Below are positions 1 to 4,822 of a DNA stretch of 6,066 nucleotides, piece by piece. The stretch covers positions 1-6,066 of the forward strand of contig DQUR01000069.1 of the NCBI GenBank assembly GCA_015662175.1, written 5' to 3'. The translations under genes were made by a program, and so were the position numbers. Position 1 is the stretch's first letter, and the number at the start of each line of letters is the position of its first letter. The stretch is from Thermococcus paralvinellae. GTDB lineage: Archaea; Methanobacteriota_B; Thermococci; Thermococcales; Thermococcaceae. The notes below the pieces were generated by a model. It was not told where the DNA came from. It saw only the letters and a program-made list of their open reading frames with translations, and searched no databases.

Positions 1-57
1 CCCAATATATATCGCCGCTATCCTATCAGCAGTTTCAGCAACATCATCCAAGTTGTG
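1..57 (-). pseudogene. possible coding scrap at left edge (partial or degenerate)
   Basis: On the minus strand this stretch is open in one frame from 57 to the window edge and reads as an acidic amphipathic helix, with the run LDDVAETADRIAAIYIG from a TTG at 51-49. Two in-frame stops (TGA, TAA) lie just upstream, and no Shine-Dalgarno site precedes the TTG. This is therefore either the start of a gene with a poor initiation site or a fragment joined by a frameshift to an unreadable upstream part. The composition recalls helical PhoU/DUF47-like proteins, but too little is visible to assign a family. Confidence 0.2.
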
Positions 58-110
58 TTTTTATCAAATACAGTTATAGCTACACAAAATAACAGCAGGA
101 ACCAATTACG

Positions 111-122
111 AAAAGCTTAAAT
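111..122 (+). promoter_or_regulatory. putative BRE/TATA promoter of the RAM-domain gene
   Basis: A purine-rich BRE-like stretch (CGAAAAG, 110-116) is followed by TTAAATG at about 117-123, the TATA-like pattern seen at other genes in this window. A start about 25 bases downstream (near 142-145) would leave a leader of roughly 25 bases before ATG 169, longer than at the other genes here. Confidence 0.4.
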
Positions 123-168
123 GAGATAAATGCAAGTAACATCTGTAAAAGCTGCTCTGGTGGTGTGA

Positions 169-411
169 ATGGTTAGGGCATATGTTCTGTTAACTGTTGA
201 AATTGGAAAAGTTGAAAAAGTTATAGAAGAACTAAAAAAGATACCTGGGGTTACAAAAGCAGATGCTGTTACTGGACCATATGATGCAATAATACACATT
301 AAAGCAACGGACCTTGGAGAGCTCACAAGAAAAATATTGCATGACATACACAACATTGACGGCGTAATTGACACAACAACAGCAATAGTAGTGGAGTTAG
401 AGGAAGAGTGA
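169..411 (+). CDS. stand-alone Lrp/AsnC ligand-binding (RAM) domain protein
   Basis: This 80-residue protein is a complete regulation-of-amino-acid-metabolism (RAM) domain with no DNA-binding helix-turn-helix. An N-terminal beta strand (AYVLLTVE) leads into a helix (VEKVIEELKKIPGV), the family glycine motif TGPYDA at residues 35-40, a second strand (IIHIKA), a helix (LGELTRKIL) and a last strand (TTTAIVVELEE). Stand-alone RAM proteins (demi-FFRPs) of Pyrococcus form dimers and higher oligomers and bind small ligands such as amino acids; some may assemble with full-length Lrp-type regulators. The start is ATG 169, preceded by GGTGG at 159-163 with a five-base spacer. The gene is monocistronic, and its TGA touches the stop of the convergent SRP19 gene. 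The ligand and any partner cannot be read from the sequence. Confidence 0.9.
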   Translation: MVRAYVLLTVEIGKVEKVIEELKKIPGVTKADAVTGPYDAIIHIKATDLGELTRKILHDIHNIDGVIDTTTAIVVELEEE

Positions 412-723
412 CTACTTTTTTCTCCTCCTAGACTTCCTAAATTCCCTGACCTTTTGGGCTATTAACCTTAGACTTTTTGACTTTCCATACTTGCTTTCAA
501 TAATGAGCATCCCTCTTGTTCTAAGGGCCTCATCTAGTCCAGATAATCTTGGATTCAACTTGTCCCACTCAACTTCAACGACTTTCATTCCAAGGGTTTC
601 AGTTGCTTCAATAATTTCATTGAGTTTAGGTGACTCAACCGCCAAGTTTTTAGAAACTTCCCTCCCATATTTTCTTGACAACTTTGCATCTAGTTCACTT
701 GGCCATACTACAAATCTCCTCAT
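412..723 (-). CDS. srp19: signal recognition particle protein SRP19
   Basis: SRP19 binds the tips of helices 6 and 8 of 7S RNA and orders the RNA for loading of SRP54, so it acts in co-translational targeting of membrane and secreted proteins. The 103-residue product has the family features in order: N-terminal FVVWPSELD, SRKYGR, the AVESP segment, the core KLNPRLSG, RTRGMLIIES, then YGKSKSLRLIAQKVREF and a basic tail RKSRRRKK. Length and sequence match Pyrococcus SRP19. I place the start at ATG 723-721: AGGTG at 734-730 gives a six-base spacer, and homologues begin with (M)xRFVVWPSEL. A longer frame starts at a GTG (732-730) that lies within the Shine-Dalgarno site. The gene converges on the RAM gene with no intergenic base. 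The RNA partner is about 5 kb away at the right end of this window. Confidence 0.96.
   Translation of the reverse strand: MRRFVVWPSELDAKLSRKYGREVSKNLAVESPKLNEIIEATETLGMKVVEVEWDKLNPRLSGLDEALRTRGMLIIESKYGKSKSLRLIAQKVREFRKSRRRKK
416..421 (+). terminator. T6 run, probable terminator of the RAM gene
   Basis: TTTTTT followed by a pyrimidine tract begins four bases after the RAM gene's stop codon. T-runs are sufficient for intrinsic termination by archaeal RNA polymerase. The same bases are the complement of the lysine codons ending SRP19, so the terminator lies inside the opposing gene. Confidence 0.45.
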
Positions 724-734
724 TCTTAACACCT

Positions 735-748
735 AAAAGATTTAAAAG
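735..748 (+). promoter_or_regulatory. putative BRE/TATA promoter of the DUF257-trmI unit
   Basis: AAAAGATTTAAAAG is a typical Thermococcales BRE plus TATA element. A start about 25 bases downstream, near 770, would leave a leader of about 11 bases that carries the GGTGGG site of the DUF257 gene. It is interleaved with the divergent SRP19 promoter. Confidence 0.55.
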
Positions 749-756
749 ACAGAAAT

Positions 757-764
757 GTTAAAAA
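757..764 (-). promoter_or_regulatory. putative TATA box of SRP19
   Basis: On the minus strand TTTTTAAC at 764-757 lies about 25-30 bases upstream of the Shine-Dalgarno site (734-730), predicting a start near 735 and a leader of around 12 bases. A closer TTTTAAAT (748-741) would place the start inside the gene and is better read as the other strand's TATA box. Confidence 0.4.
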
Positions 765-780
765 TCCTTTGGTGGGTAAA

Positions 781-1407
781 ATGGAAATTCACTCAGTTGG
801 AAAATTTCTAAAAGGTCAAGTGCGAGGGGGAGACATTGTTTTAATTGAGTATCCTAGTGCTTATCCTTTTGAAGATCTTGTATGGGGAGAAATTATTCCC
901 GAAATTTCTCATGATAACCAAATAGTTGTTGACGACTTCTTTGGTATTGGAGATTTAAGCTTTAGAAATTACATCAGGAAAATTTCCCCAAAGGAGTATA
1001 GGAAAATTATTGAAATTACAAAGCATATAAAAGTAATCAAAATAGGTCCTGGAAGAGCTAGTTATGGCTCAATCGTCGATGAGACGCCCCTAACATATGA
1101 GATATCTGAGTTCATGAAAAATTACTACGATGCAATTAGAAAAGCCCTTGTAGAGTCAATAAAACCACTGTACTTCCTGAGCTTTGGACTGGCGGAGTAC
1201 TTATATTTTGGGAATGAAAGAGCTCTTCAAGCTATTCTCTTCAGCATAAGCAATCTTCCATTGGAGGACTGGACCTCAATTTACTTGATAAATAGGGACT
1301 TAGTGGAAAAGCCTCAATTAGCAATTTTAGAAGACATTTCAGCGTGGATCCTTGATATAAACCAAGAAGAAGAGAAATTCACAATCAAGATCAAAAAAGA
1401 AAGCTGA
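781..1407 (+). CDS. DUF257 family protein (function unknown)
   Basis: A 208-residue soluble protein that I recognise as a DUF257 member, a family essentially confined to Thermococcales and usually present in several copies per genome. The N-terminal part (KGQVRGGDIVLIEYPSAYPFE, residues about 11-31) and the following strand QIVVDDFFGIGD look like an alpha/beta fold distantly reminiscent of RecA/KaiC-like proteins. However, there is no Walker A motif, so ATP binding should not be assumed. The C-terminal end is lysine-rich. No signal peptide or membrane segment is seen. I chose ATG 781 because GGTGGG at 771-776 sits just upstream; a longer frame from TTG 769 begins before, and reads through, this ribosome binding site. 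The stop is 12 bases before the trmI start, so the two are probably co-transcribed. Function is unknown. Confidence 0.85.
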   Translation: MEIHSVGKFLKGQVRGGDIVLIEYPSAYPFEDLVWGEIIPEISHDNQIVVDDFFGIGDLSFRNYIRKISPKEYRKIIEITKHIKVIKIGPGRASYGSIVDETPLTYEISEFMKNYYDAIRKALVESIKPLYFLSFGLAEYLYFGNERALQAILFSISNLPLEDWTSIYLINRDLVEKPQLAILEDISAWILDINQEEEKFTIKIKKES

Positions 1408-1419
1408 CGGTGAGAAAAA

Positions 1420-2181
1420 GTGATAAAAGAGGGAGAAAAGATCCTATTGGTTGATCCACGGGGAAAGAGACATTTAATAACTGTAAAAAAAGAGGAATTT
1501 CACACCGATTTAGGAAAGGTAAATCTTGAAGAAATAATTGGCAAGAATTTCGGAGATATCATTAAATCCCACAAGGGGCATGGGTTCAAAATTTTAAAAC
1601 CTAGAATAGTTGATTTCATTGACAAAATGAAACGTGGTCCCCAGATAATTCATCCCAAAGATGCTGCCCAAATTGTAGCTTTTGCTGGGATTTCTCCCGG
1701 AGACTTTATAATTGAAGCAGGTGTTGGAAGTGGAGCATTAACTCTCTTTTTGGCAAATATAATTGGACCTAAAGGGAGAATAGTTGGTTATGAGGTTAGA
1801 GAAGACTTTGCAAATCTTGCATGGGAAAACATCAAACGGGCAGGTTTTGATGATAGGGTCATCATAAAGCTCAAGAGCATTTACGACGGAATAGACGAGA
1901 TGGACATTGACCACATAATTCTAGACTTGCCCCAGCCAGAGAGGGTTGTTGAGCATGCTGTAGAGGCTTTAAAACCAGGAGGATACTTTGTCGCTTATAC
2001 CCCATGTATAAATCAAGTTGCCCGTCTTTATAAAAAGCTGAGAGAATTTAAGGAGTATTTTATGAGGCCTAAAACTATTGAGTGTTTAATTAGAGAGCAG
2101 GAAGTGAAGAGAGAGTGCATAAGGCCGAAAACGAGGATGATTGCACATACAGGCTATATCACGTTTGCAAGGAAGATTTAG
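1420..2181 (+). CDS. trmI: tRNA (adenine-N1)-methyltransferase TrmI, position 57/58
   Basis: This class I S-adenosylmethionine methyltransferase forms m1A in the T-loop of tRNA; the archaeal Pyrococcus abyssi enzyme modifies both A57 and A58. The 253 residues equal the Pyrococcus enzyme in length. An N-terminal beta domain (about 1-65) precedes the Rossmann domain with motif I EAGVGSGALTLFLA (99-112), the acidic motif II YEVRED (124-129), motif IV LDLPQP (168-173) and KPGGYFVAYTP (185-195). His78 occupies the position reported as His in archaeal and Tyr in bacterial TrmI. Cys196 and Cys233 match the pair that forms inter-subunit disulfides in the P. abyssi tetramer; Cys222 is extra. The start is GTG 1420 with GGTGAG at 1409-1414. 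Co-transcription with the DUF257 gene is likely, since only 12 bases separate them. Confidence 0.96.
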   Translation: MIKEGEKILLVDPRGKRHLITVKKEEFHTDLGKVNLEEIIGKNFGDIIKSHKGHGFKILKPRIVDFIDKMKRGPQIIHPKDAAQIVAFAGISPGDFIIEAGVGSGALTLFLANIIGPKGRIVGYEVREDFANLAWENIKRAGFDDRVIIKLKSIYDGIDEMDIDHIILDLPQPERVVEHAVEALKPGGYFVAYTPCINQVARLYKKLREFKEYFMRPKTIECLIREQEVKRECIRPKTRMIAHTGYITFARKI

Positions 2182-2236
2182 TCAGCAGAGAGGGAGGTTC
2201 ATCATCACATCAGCGTACCGTGAGGTTCATCCCCAA
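2180..2236 (-). ncRNA. candidate C/D-box guide sRNA targeting 23S rRNA
   Basis: Read on the minus strand, the elements of an archaeal double-guide C/D RNA occur in order. They are C box GGGATGA (2233-2227), a 13-base guide, D' CTGA (2213-2210), a 4-base spacer, C' ATGATGA (2205-2199), a 13-base guide and D CTGA (2185-2182). Guide lengths and D'-C' spacing fit the compact archaeal class that directs 2'-O-methylation through L7Ae, Nop5 and fibrillarin. The D' guide is complementary over 11 continuous bases to GUACCGUGAGG, a nearly universal domain I segment of 23S rRNA. By the N+5 rule the first C of that segment would be methylated. I did not recognise a target for the D guide. The C box departs from RUGAUGA at its second base. 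A weak TATA-like CTAAAAA (2263-2257) lies at a suitable distance. The 3' end touches the trmI stop codon. Mature ends are approximate. Confidence 0.62.
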
Positions 2237-2256
2237 TTCTGAAATTTAGGCTCTTC

Positions 2257-2270
2257 TTTTTAGGATTTTT
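2257..2270 (+). terminator. double T5 run, probable terminator of DUF257-trmI
   Basis: Two TTTTT runs (2257-2261 and 2266-2270) in a pyrimidine-rich stretch begin about 75 bases after the trmI stop. This is the usual form of archaeal intrinsic termination. Transcripts ending here would include the antisense of the candidate sRNA. Confidence 0.4.
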
Positions 2271-2346
2271 GGTTAAGTTCTCAATTTGATGATGTAGTTA
2301 ATCTTTAGGAATGTCTAGGAGTGACACATGTATGGAGGTGTTCATT

Positions 2347-2659
2347 ATGTTAAGGTACTCATAAAGAATCTTAGTTAGGGCTTTTGAGGATGGAAAAGGA
2401 ATCCCTAATTCAATGGAAAAGGAATGATGGCTTGCAGTATTTGCAAAAGAAAAACGACCTTAAGGAGGGAAATTAGTTCGCCTGTATTGACGATCCAACC
2501 TTCAATACATATAAAGTTGATTCAACCTTAACGGAGTTTGTTCTTAACAAGGCAATAGGTGCTGCAAGGACTGCTCCAAGGCTTGGAATGTTGTGGATGA
2601 AAACACTCCAACAAGAGGAGATGGAAGAAAAGCCGCAAAAGCGATACAATAACCAATAA
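2347..2659 (+). pseudogene. decayed gene with intact ribosome binding site (unidentified)
   Basis: A strong Shine-Dalgarno site GGAGGTG (2334-2340) lies six bases before ATG 2347, but the frame stops after five codons (TAA 2362-2364). Coding-like sequence continues in other frames: RILVRAFEDGKGIPNSMEKE in one (about 2365-2425), then MEKESLIQWKRNDGLQYLQK from 2390. The latter meets TAG 2474-2476 and continues in the same frame, open for 60 codons with FACIDDPTFNTYKVDSTLTE, to TAA 2657-2659. A third frame near 2555-2580 reads RCCKDCSKAWNVV, recalling a zinc-ribbon cysteine pair. A good initiation site followed by stops and frame changes, with the purine bias of coding DNA, indicates a broken gene. 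I cannot identify the parent; a transposase is possible but not shown. Confidence 0.35.
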
Positions 2660-2732
2660 AGAGAAGATTTATATGGAGCAATATGACAAAGGAATACAGG
2701 CGATGACGAGCTCTAGGGTATCTGAAATGTGA

Positions 2733-2745
2733 TGAAAAAAGAAAG
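2733..2745 (-). terminator. T-rich terminator of the gcvH pair
   Basis: On the minus strand CTTTCTTTTTTC, with a T6 run at 2740-2735, begins a few bases after the stop codon of the downstream gene (2751). It is a good archaeal-type termination site for the gcvH transcript. Confidence 0.5.
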
Positions 2746-2750
2746 CCGAG

Positions 2751-3095
2751 CTATTCTTCCTTTTCTTCCCCTTCAATCTCCTCAAGGATGTGCTCAAACC
2801 TCTTGAAGTCTTCACCTTGTGCAACGAGAGTTATGAATTCGTCAATTTCCTCCTTTTCGAGGAATGAACCCACCAGGAGCCTTCCAGTGTAGCGGTTATT
2901 CTTAATCTCCCAGAACATGTAGAATTCGGGGAACTTGTTCTTAATTTTTCTATATGCAACTCCATATTTAGACTCTTTGAGTGGATTCTGCTCAAGGAAG
3001 AAGTGGTCCTTTGAAAGCTCAATTTTATGAAGAATAGCCCCACGCTTAGTTCTCACGAGCTTAACCTTAACGTCCCATTCCTTTAGGGTTCTCAT
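2751..3095 (-). CDS. conserved hypothetical protein downstream of gcvH
   Basis: A 114-residue soluble protein with no family I can name. The N-terminal half alternates basic strands (DVKVKLVRTKRGAILHKIEL), followed by FFLEQNPLKESKYGVAYRKIK. The middle is aromatic (FPEFYMFWEIKNNRYTGRLLVGSF), and the C-terminal half is an acidic helix ending in EEIEGEEKEE. There is no cysteine, membrane segment or signal peptide. I start it at ATG 3095-3093, because a GGGGGTG Shine-Dalgarno site lies five bases upstream; a longer frame from 3119 would begin before that site. It follows gcvH by 30 bases on the same strand and is probably co-transcribed. That suggests, but does not prove, a link to lipoylated GcvH or the glycine cleavage system. 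Confidence 0.8.
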   Translation of the reverse strand: MRTLKEWDVKVKLVRTKRGAILHKIELSKDHFFLEQNPLKESKYGVAYRKIKNKFPEFYMFWEIKNNRYTGRLLVGSFLEKEEIDEFITLVAQGEDFKRFEHILEEIEGEEKEE

Positions 3096-3125
3096 AAAAA
3101 CACCCCCTGTGGAAGGCAAAAGCGA

Positions 3126-3530
3126 CTAAAGACTCTTTAAATATTCAGCATACTGCTCGGCGGTCATGAGGTTCTTTAAATCCTCCTCAAGGTCTGACGG
3201 CTTAATCTTAGCAATCCAGGTATCATAAGGATTTTCATTGATTTTTTCTGGACTATCTTCAAGCTCTCCATTAACTTCAACAACTTCACCGCTGACTGGA
3301 GCGTAAACTTCACTCACAGCCTTGACGCTCTCAATTTCACAGAGAACATCACCCTGTGAGACCGCTTTCCCAACTTCTGGAAGCTCAACGTATGCGACAT
3401 CGCCAAGCTCCTTTTGAGCATAGTCGCTTATTCCGACAAGAACAGTTCCATCATCTAAAACCTGAACCCATTCGTGCTCCTCTGTGTAGTATAGTCCCTC
3501 TTTAACCTTATATTCTCCCACCTCAATCAT
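3126..3530 (-). CDS. gcvH: glycine cleavage system H protein
   Basis: GcvH carries the lipoyl arm that shuttles the aminomethyl group between the P, T and L proteins of the glycine cleavage system. The 134-residue product matches the archaeal family in length. It shows YYTEEHEWV (14-22), VGISDYAQKELGDVAYVELPEVG (32-54), the lipoylation motif EIESVKA with Lys70, then VYAPVSGEVVEVN and NENPY-TWIAKI, with a C-terminal helix (MTAEQYAEYLKSL). ATG 3530-3528 is the likely start, since GGTGG (3540-3536) sits five bases upstream; a longer frame begins at a GTG (3539-3537) inside that site. No gcvT or gcvP gene is in the window. In archaea lacking a full cleavage system, GcvH can serve other lipoate-related roles, which cannot be decided here. 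Confidence 0.97.
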   Translation of the reverse strand: MIEVGEYKVKEGLYYTEEHEWVQVLDDGTVLVGISDYAQKELGDVAYVELPEVGKAVSQGDVLCEIESVKAVSEVYAPVSGEVVEVNGELEDSPEKINENPYDTWIAKIKPSDLEEDLKNLMTAEQYAEYLKSL

Positions 3531-3532
3531 GA

Positions 3533-3808
3533 GAACCACCAGAGTATTTTACAGTCAAAAAACATTTAAACCTTTCTCCATCAAAAGTTAAAATTTGGTC
3601 AGGAGTTCCGTATCTAAAACTTACTGAGTGTAAAGTCGTGAACAAAAAGCACAAAAAGAGGTGTATACAAAGCCAAAAGCAAAAATCCAAATAAGGCCCA
3701 ACCTACCTTGGCAAAGGAATCGAAAACAAATTGGCCAAGTACGCAAGTTCAAAGCCTGAGCCTCTCGAACACAAGAGAACACGCTTCGAAAAAGGCGAGG
3801 ATTTTTAG
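3533..3808 (+). pseudogene. possible remnant of a lysine-rich coding sequence
   Basis: This 365-base gap between gcvH and the next gene holds no intact gene. One plus-strand frame is open from 3533 to 3691 and, after a single TAA at 3692-3694, again to TAG 3806-3808. It includes IWSGVPYLKLTECKVVNKKH before the stop and GPTYLGKGIENKLAKYASSK after it. It is A-rich and lysine-rich like other coding strands here. There is no convincing start codon or ribosome site, and its left part overlaps the gcvH promoter. A decayed gene is my preferred reading; a chance open frame in A-rich DNA is the alternative. No family recognised. Confidence 0.25.
3563..3576 (-). promoter_or_regulatory. putative BRE/TATA promoter of gcvH
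   Basis: On the minus strand GAAAGG precedes TTTAAATG (3570-3563), a typical Thermococcales core promoter. A start about 25 bases downstream, near 3542, gives a leader of roughly 12 bases containing the GGTGG ribosome site. Confidence 0.6.
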
Positions 3809-3861
3809 GAACCACTAAGAAAGTAAGACAACTTTGACCAAACGTCCTTGAAGTTTGATAG

Positions 3862-3876
3862 GAAAAGATTTAAATA
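3862..3876 (+). promoter_or_regulatory. putative BRE/TATA promoter of the ACT-type regulator gene
   Basis: GAAAAGATTTAAATA is close to the ideal Thermococcales BRE/TATA pattern. The predicted start near 3897-3900 leaves a leader of about 15 bases that includes the AGGTGG ribosome site. Confidence 0.65.
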
Positions 3877-3913
3877 TGCATTTCTACACATAAATGAGTA
3901 AGAGGTGGCAAAA

Positions 3914-4507
3914 ATGATGCTTATATTGGAGGCTTACTTTAAGAATTATCCAGCAAGAAGGAAAGTTGCGGAGTTTTTATTTGAAAATGGACTAAGTGTT
4001 AAAAACGGAAAGATATACCTAAGAAACGTAGAGATTCCAATAAGCGAATTATCAAGGGTCATTGGAGTAAATAGGAAGATAATCTACCATACCATCGAAT
4101 ACATTGAAAAAACTTATCCACTAAGGCTTATTTTTGGGCGATTGAACCCTTTGCCAAGCTTAATTGAAGTCGCTCCAATAATGGGCTGGGAAGTTCTTGA
4201 AATAGAACTTGAGAAAGACCGTTATTCCCACGCAATTTCGAGCGTTCTCCAGATTCTCTCAGAGAACAATGTCCCGATAATGGAAATTTTCAGCAAGAAC
4301 TTGAGAGAGGAAGATAGCAAAGCATACATAGTTATAGATGGGACTTTGCCGGTTGATGTGTTCGTAAAAATCAAAGATATACCAGGATTCAAAAAGCTTA
4401 TCCTCCATACACCAGAGAAGAAAGAAGAAAACTTCGTGTGTGCTTACTGTGAAGTGCGATATTGTCCAAAGAAAGTGGTGCTGGAAAAAATTAATGCAAA
4501 AACTTAA
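3914..4507 (+). CDS. HTH/ACT-type regulator of amino acid metabolism (COG2061-like)
   Basis: The 197-residue protein looks like an archaeal two-domain regulator. Residues about 1-75 form a winged-helix-like region ([10 protein letters not shown], then [24 protein letters not shown] as the likely recognition unit). Residues about 82-168 resemble an ACT-like ligand-binding domain ([67 protein letters not shown]). Such proteins are predicted to sense amino acids; the ligand and DNA site are unknown. A C-terminal cysteine cluster, CAYCEVRYC (Cys176, Cys179, Cys184), could bind a metal or respond to redox state. I start it at ATG 3914, preceded by AGGTGG at 3903-3908 with a five-base spacer; a longer frame begins at GTG 3905 inside that site. 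Its TAA overlaps the acyP stop codon. Confidence 0.72.
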   Translation: MMLILEAYFKNYPARRKVAEFLFENGLSVKNGKIYLRNVEIPISELSRVIGVNRKIIYHTIEYIEKTYPLRLIFGRLNPLPSLIEVAPIMGWEVLEIELEKDRYSHAISSVLQILSENNVPIMEIFSKNLREEDSKAYIVIDGTLPVDVFVKIKDIPGFKKLILHTPEKKEENFVCAYCEVRYCPKKVVLEKINAKT

Positions 4508-4779
4508 CCAACGATTCTAAATCCCTTCTCCCCCTTGGGGTTTTCCCATTCGACCTCAACCCTTGTGACCCTTGCAAATGGGGGTCCCTGATGTGCCCAA
4601 CCGATTAATGCCTCAACCCTCTCCCTTTCTCCCTCTATCACAGCTTCAACGCTCCCATCGGGTAAGTTCCTGACCCATCCACTTACCCCGAGCTTTCTTG
4701 CCTCCCTTTGCATGCTCCATCTAAAGCCAACACCCTGAACCCTGCCATAAATCCTTAGATGTGCCCTTACGATTTCCAT
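4504..4779 (-). CDS. acyP: acylphosphatase
   Basis: This small cytoplasmic enzyme hydrolyses the carboxyl-phosphate bond of acylphosphates such as acetyl phosphate and 1,3-bisphosphoglycerate. The 91-residue product is nearly the same as Pyrococcus acylphosphatase. It has the phosphate-binding loop GRVQGVGFR (12-20) with catalytic Arg20, the second signature [13 protein letters not shown] (34-46) with catalytic Asn38, and the C-terminal [13 protein letters not shown] 4779-4777 is the start: GGGAG precedes it with a five-base spacer, and homologues begin at the same place; a longer frame from 4806 would add nine residues. The stop lies in TTAA (4504-4507), which also ends the convergent regulator gene. 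It is divergent from cutA and probably shares a two-sided promoter with it. Confidence 0.97.
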   Translation of the reverse strand: MEIVRAHLRIYGRVQGVGFRWSMQREARKLGVSGWVRNLPDGSVEAVIEGERERVEALIGWAHQGPPFARVTRVEVEWENPKGEKGFRIVG

Positions 4780-4810
4780 CTCAACTCCCCATTGAAAATA
4801 ATCCAACGCA

Positions 4811-4822
4811 AGATTTAAGTCT
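4811..4822. promoter_or_regulatory. near-palindromic TATA region serving acyP and cutA
   Basis: AGATTTAAGTCT reads as AGACTTAAATCT on the other strand, so each strand carries a TATA-like element at the same place. A start about 25 bases away in each direction falls near 4842 for cutA and near 4792 for acyP. Both would leave a leader of about 12 bases with the Shine-Dalgarno site in it. Confidence 0.5.

Noticed and set aside
117..374. Minus-strand reading frame of 85 codons opposite the RAM gene.
   Set aside because: It is the complement of a clear RAM-domain gene, has serine- and isoleucine-rich shadow composition, and lacks a ribosome site.
491..736. Plus-strand reading frame of 81 codons opposite SRP19.
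   Set aside because: Antisense shadow of SRP19 with leucine/serine-rich composition and no family features.
2194..2231. Ten-base direct repeat GAGGTTCATC, considered as a transposon target duplication or a regulator site.
   Set aside because: The copies coincide with the C and C' boxes plus the first guide bases of the C/D RNA candidate, which accounts for them better.
2700..2749. A second C/D-box-like arrangement on the plus strand: GCGATGA, CTGA, GTGATGA and CCGA.
   Set aside because: Both outer boxes are imperfect, the guide spacings (15 and 10) are uneven, and the A-rich tract is better explained as the complement of the terminator of the gcvH transcript. I saw no convincing rRNA match longer than about six bases.
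2182..2750. Insertion sequence or CRISPR array in the long gap after trmI.
   Set aside because: No terminal inverted repeats, target duplications, regularly spaced repeats or intact transposase were seen; only one zinc-ribbon-like cysteine pair in an interrupted frame.
3621..3815. Minus-strand reading frame of 64 codons with several aromatic and cysteine residues.
   Set aside because: No ribosome site or recognisable domain; the plus strand has the coding-like base bias here, though itself disrupted.
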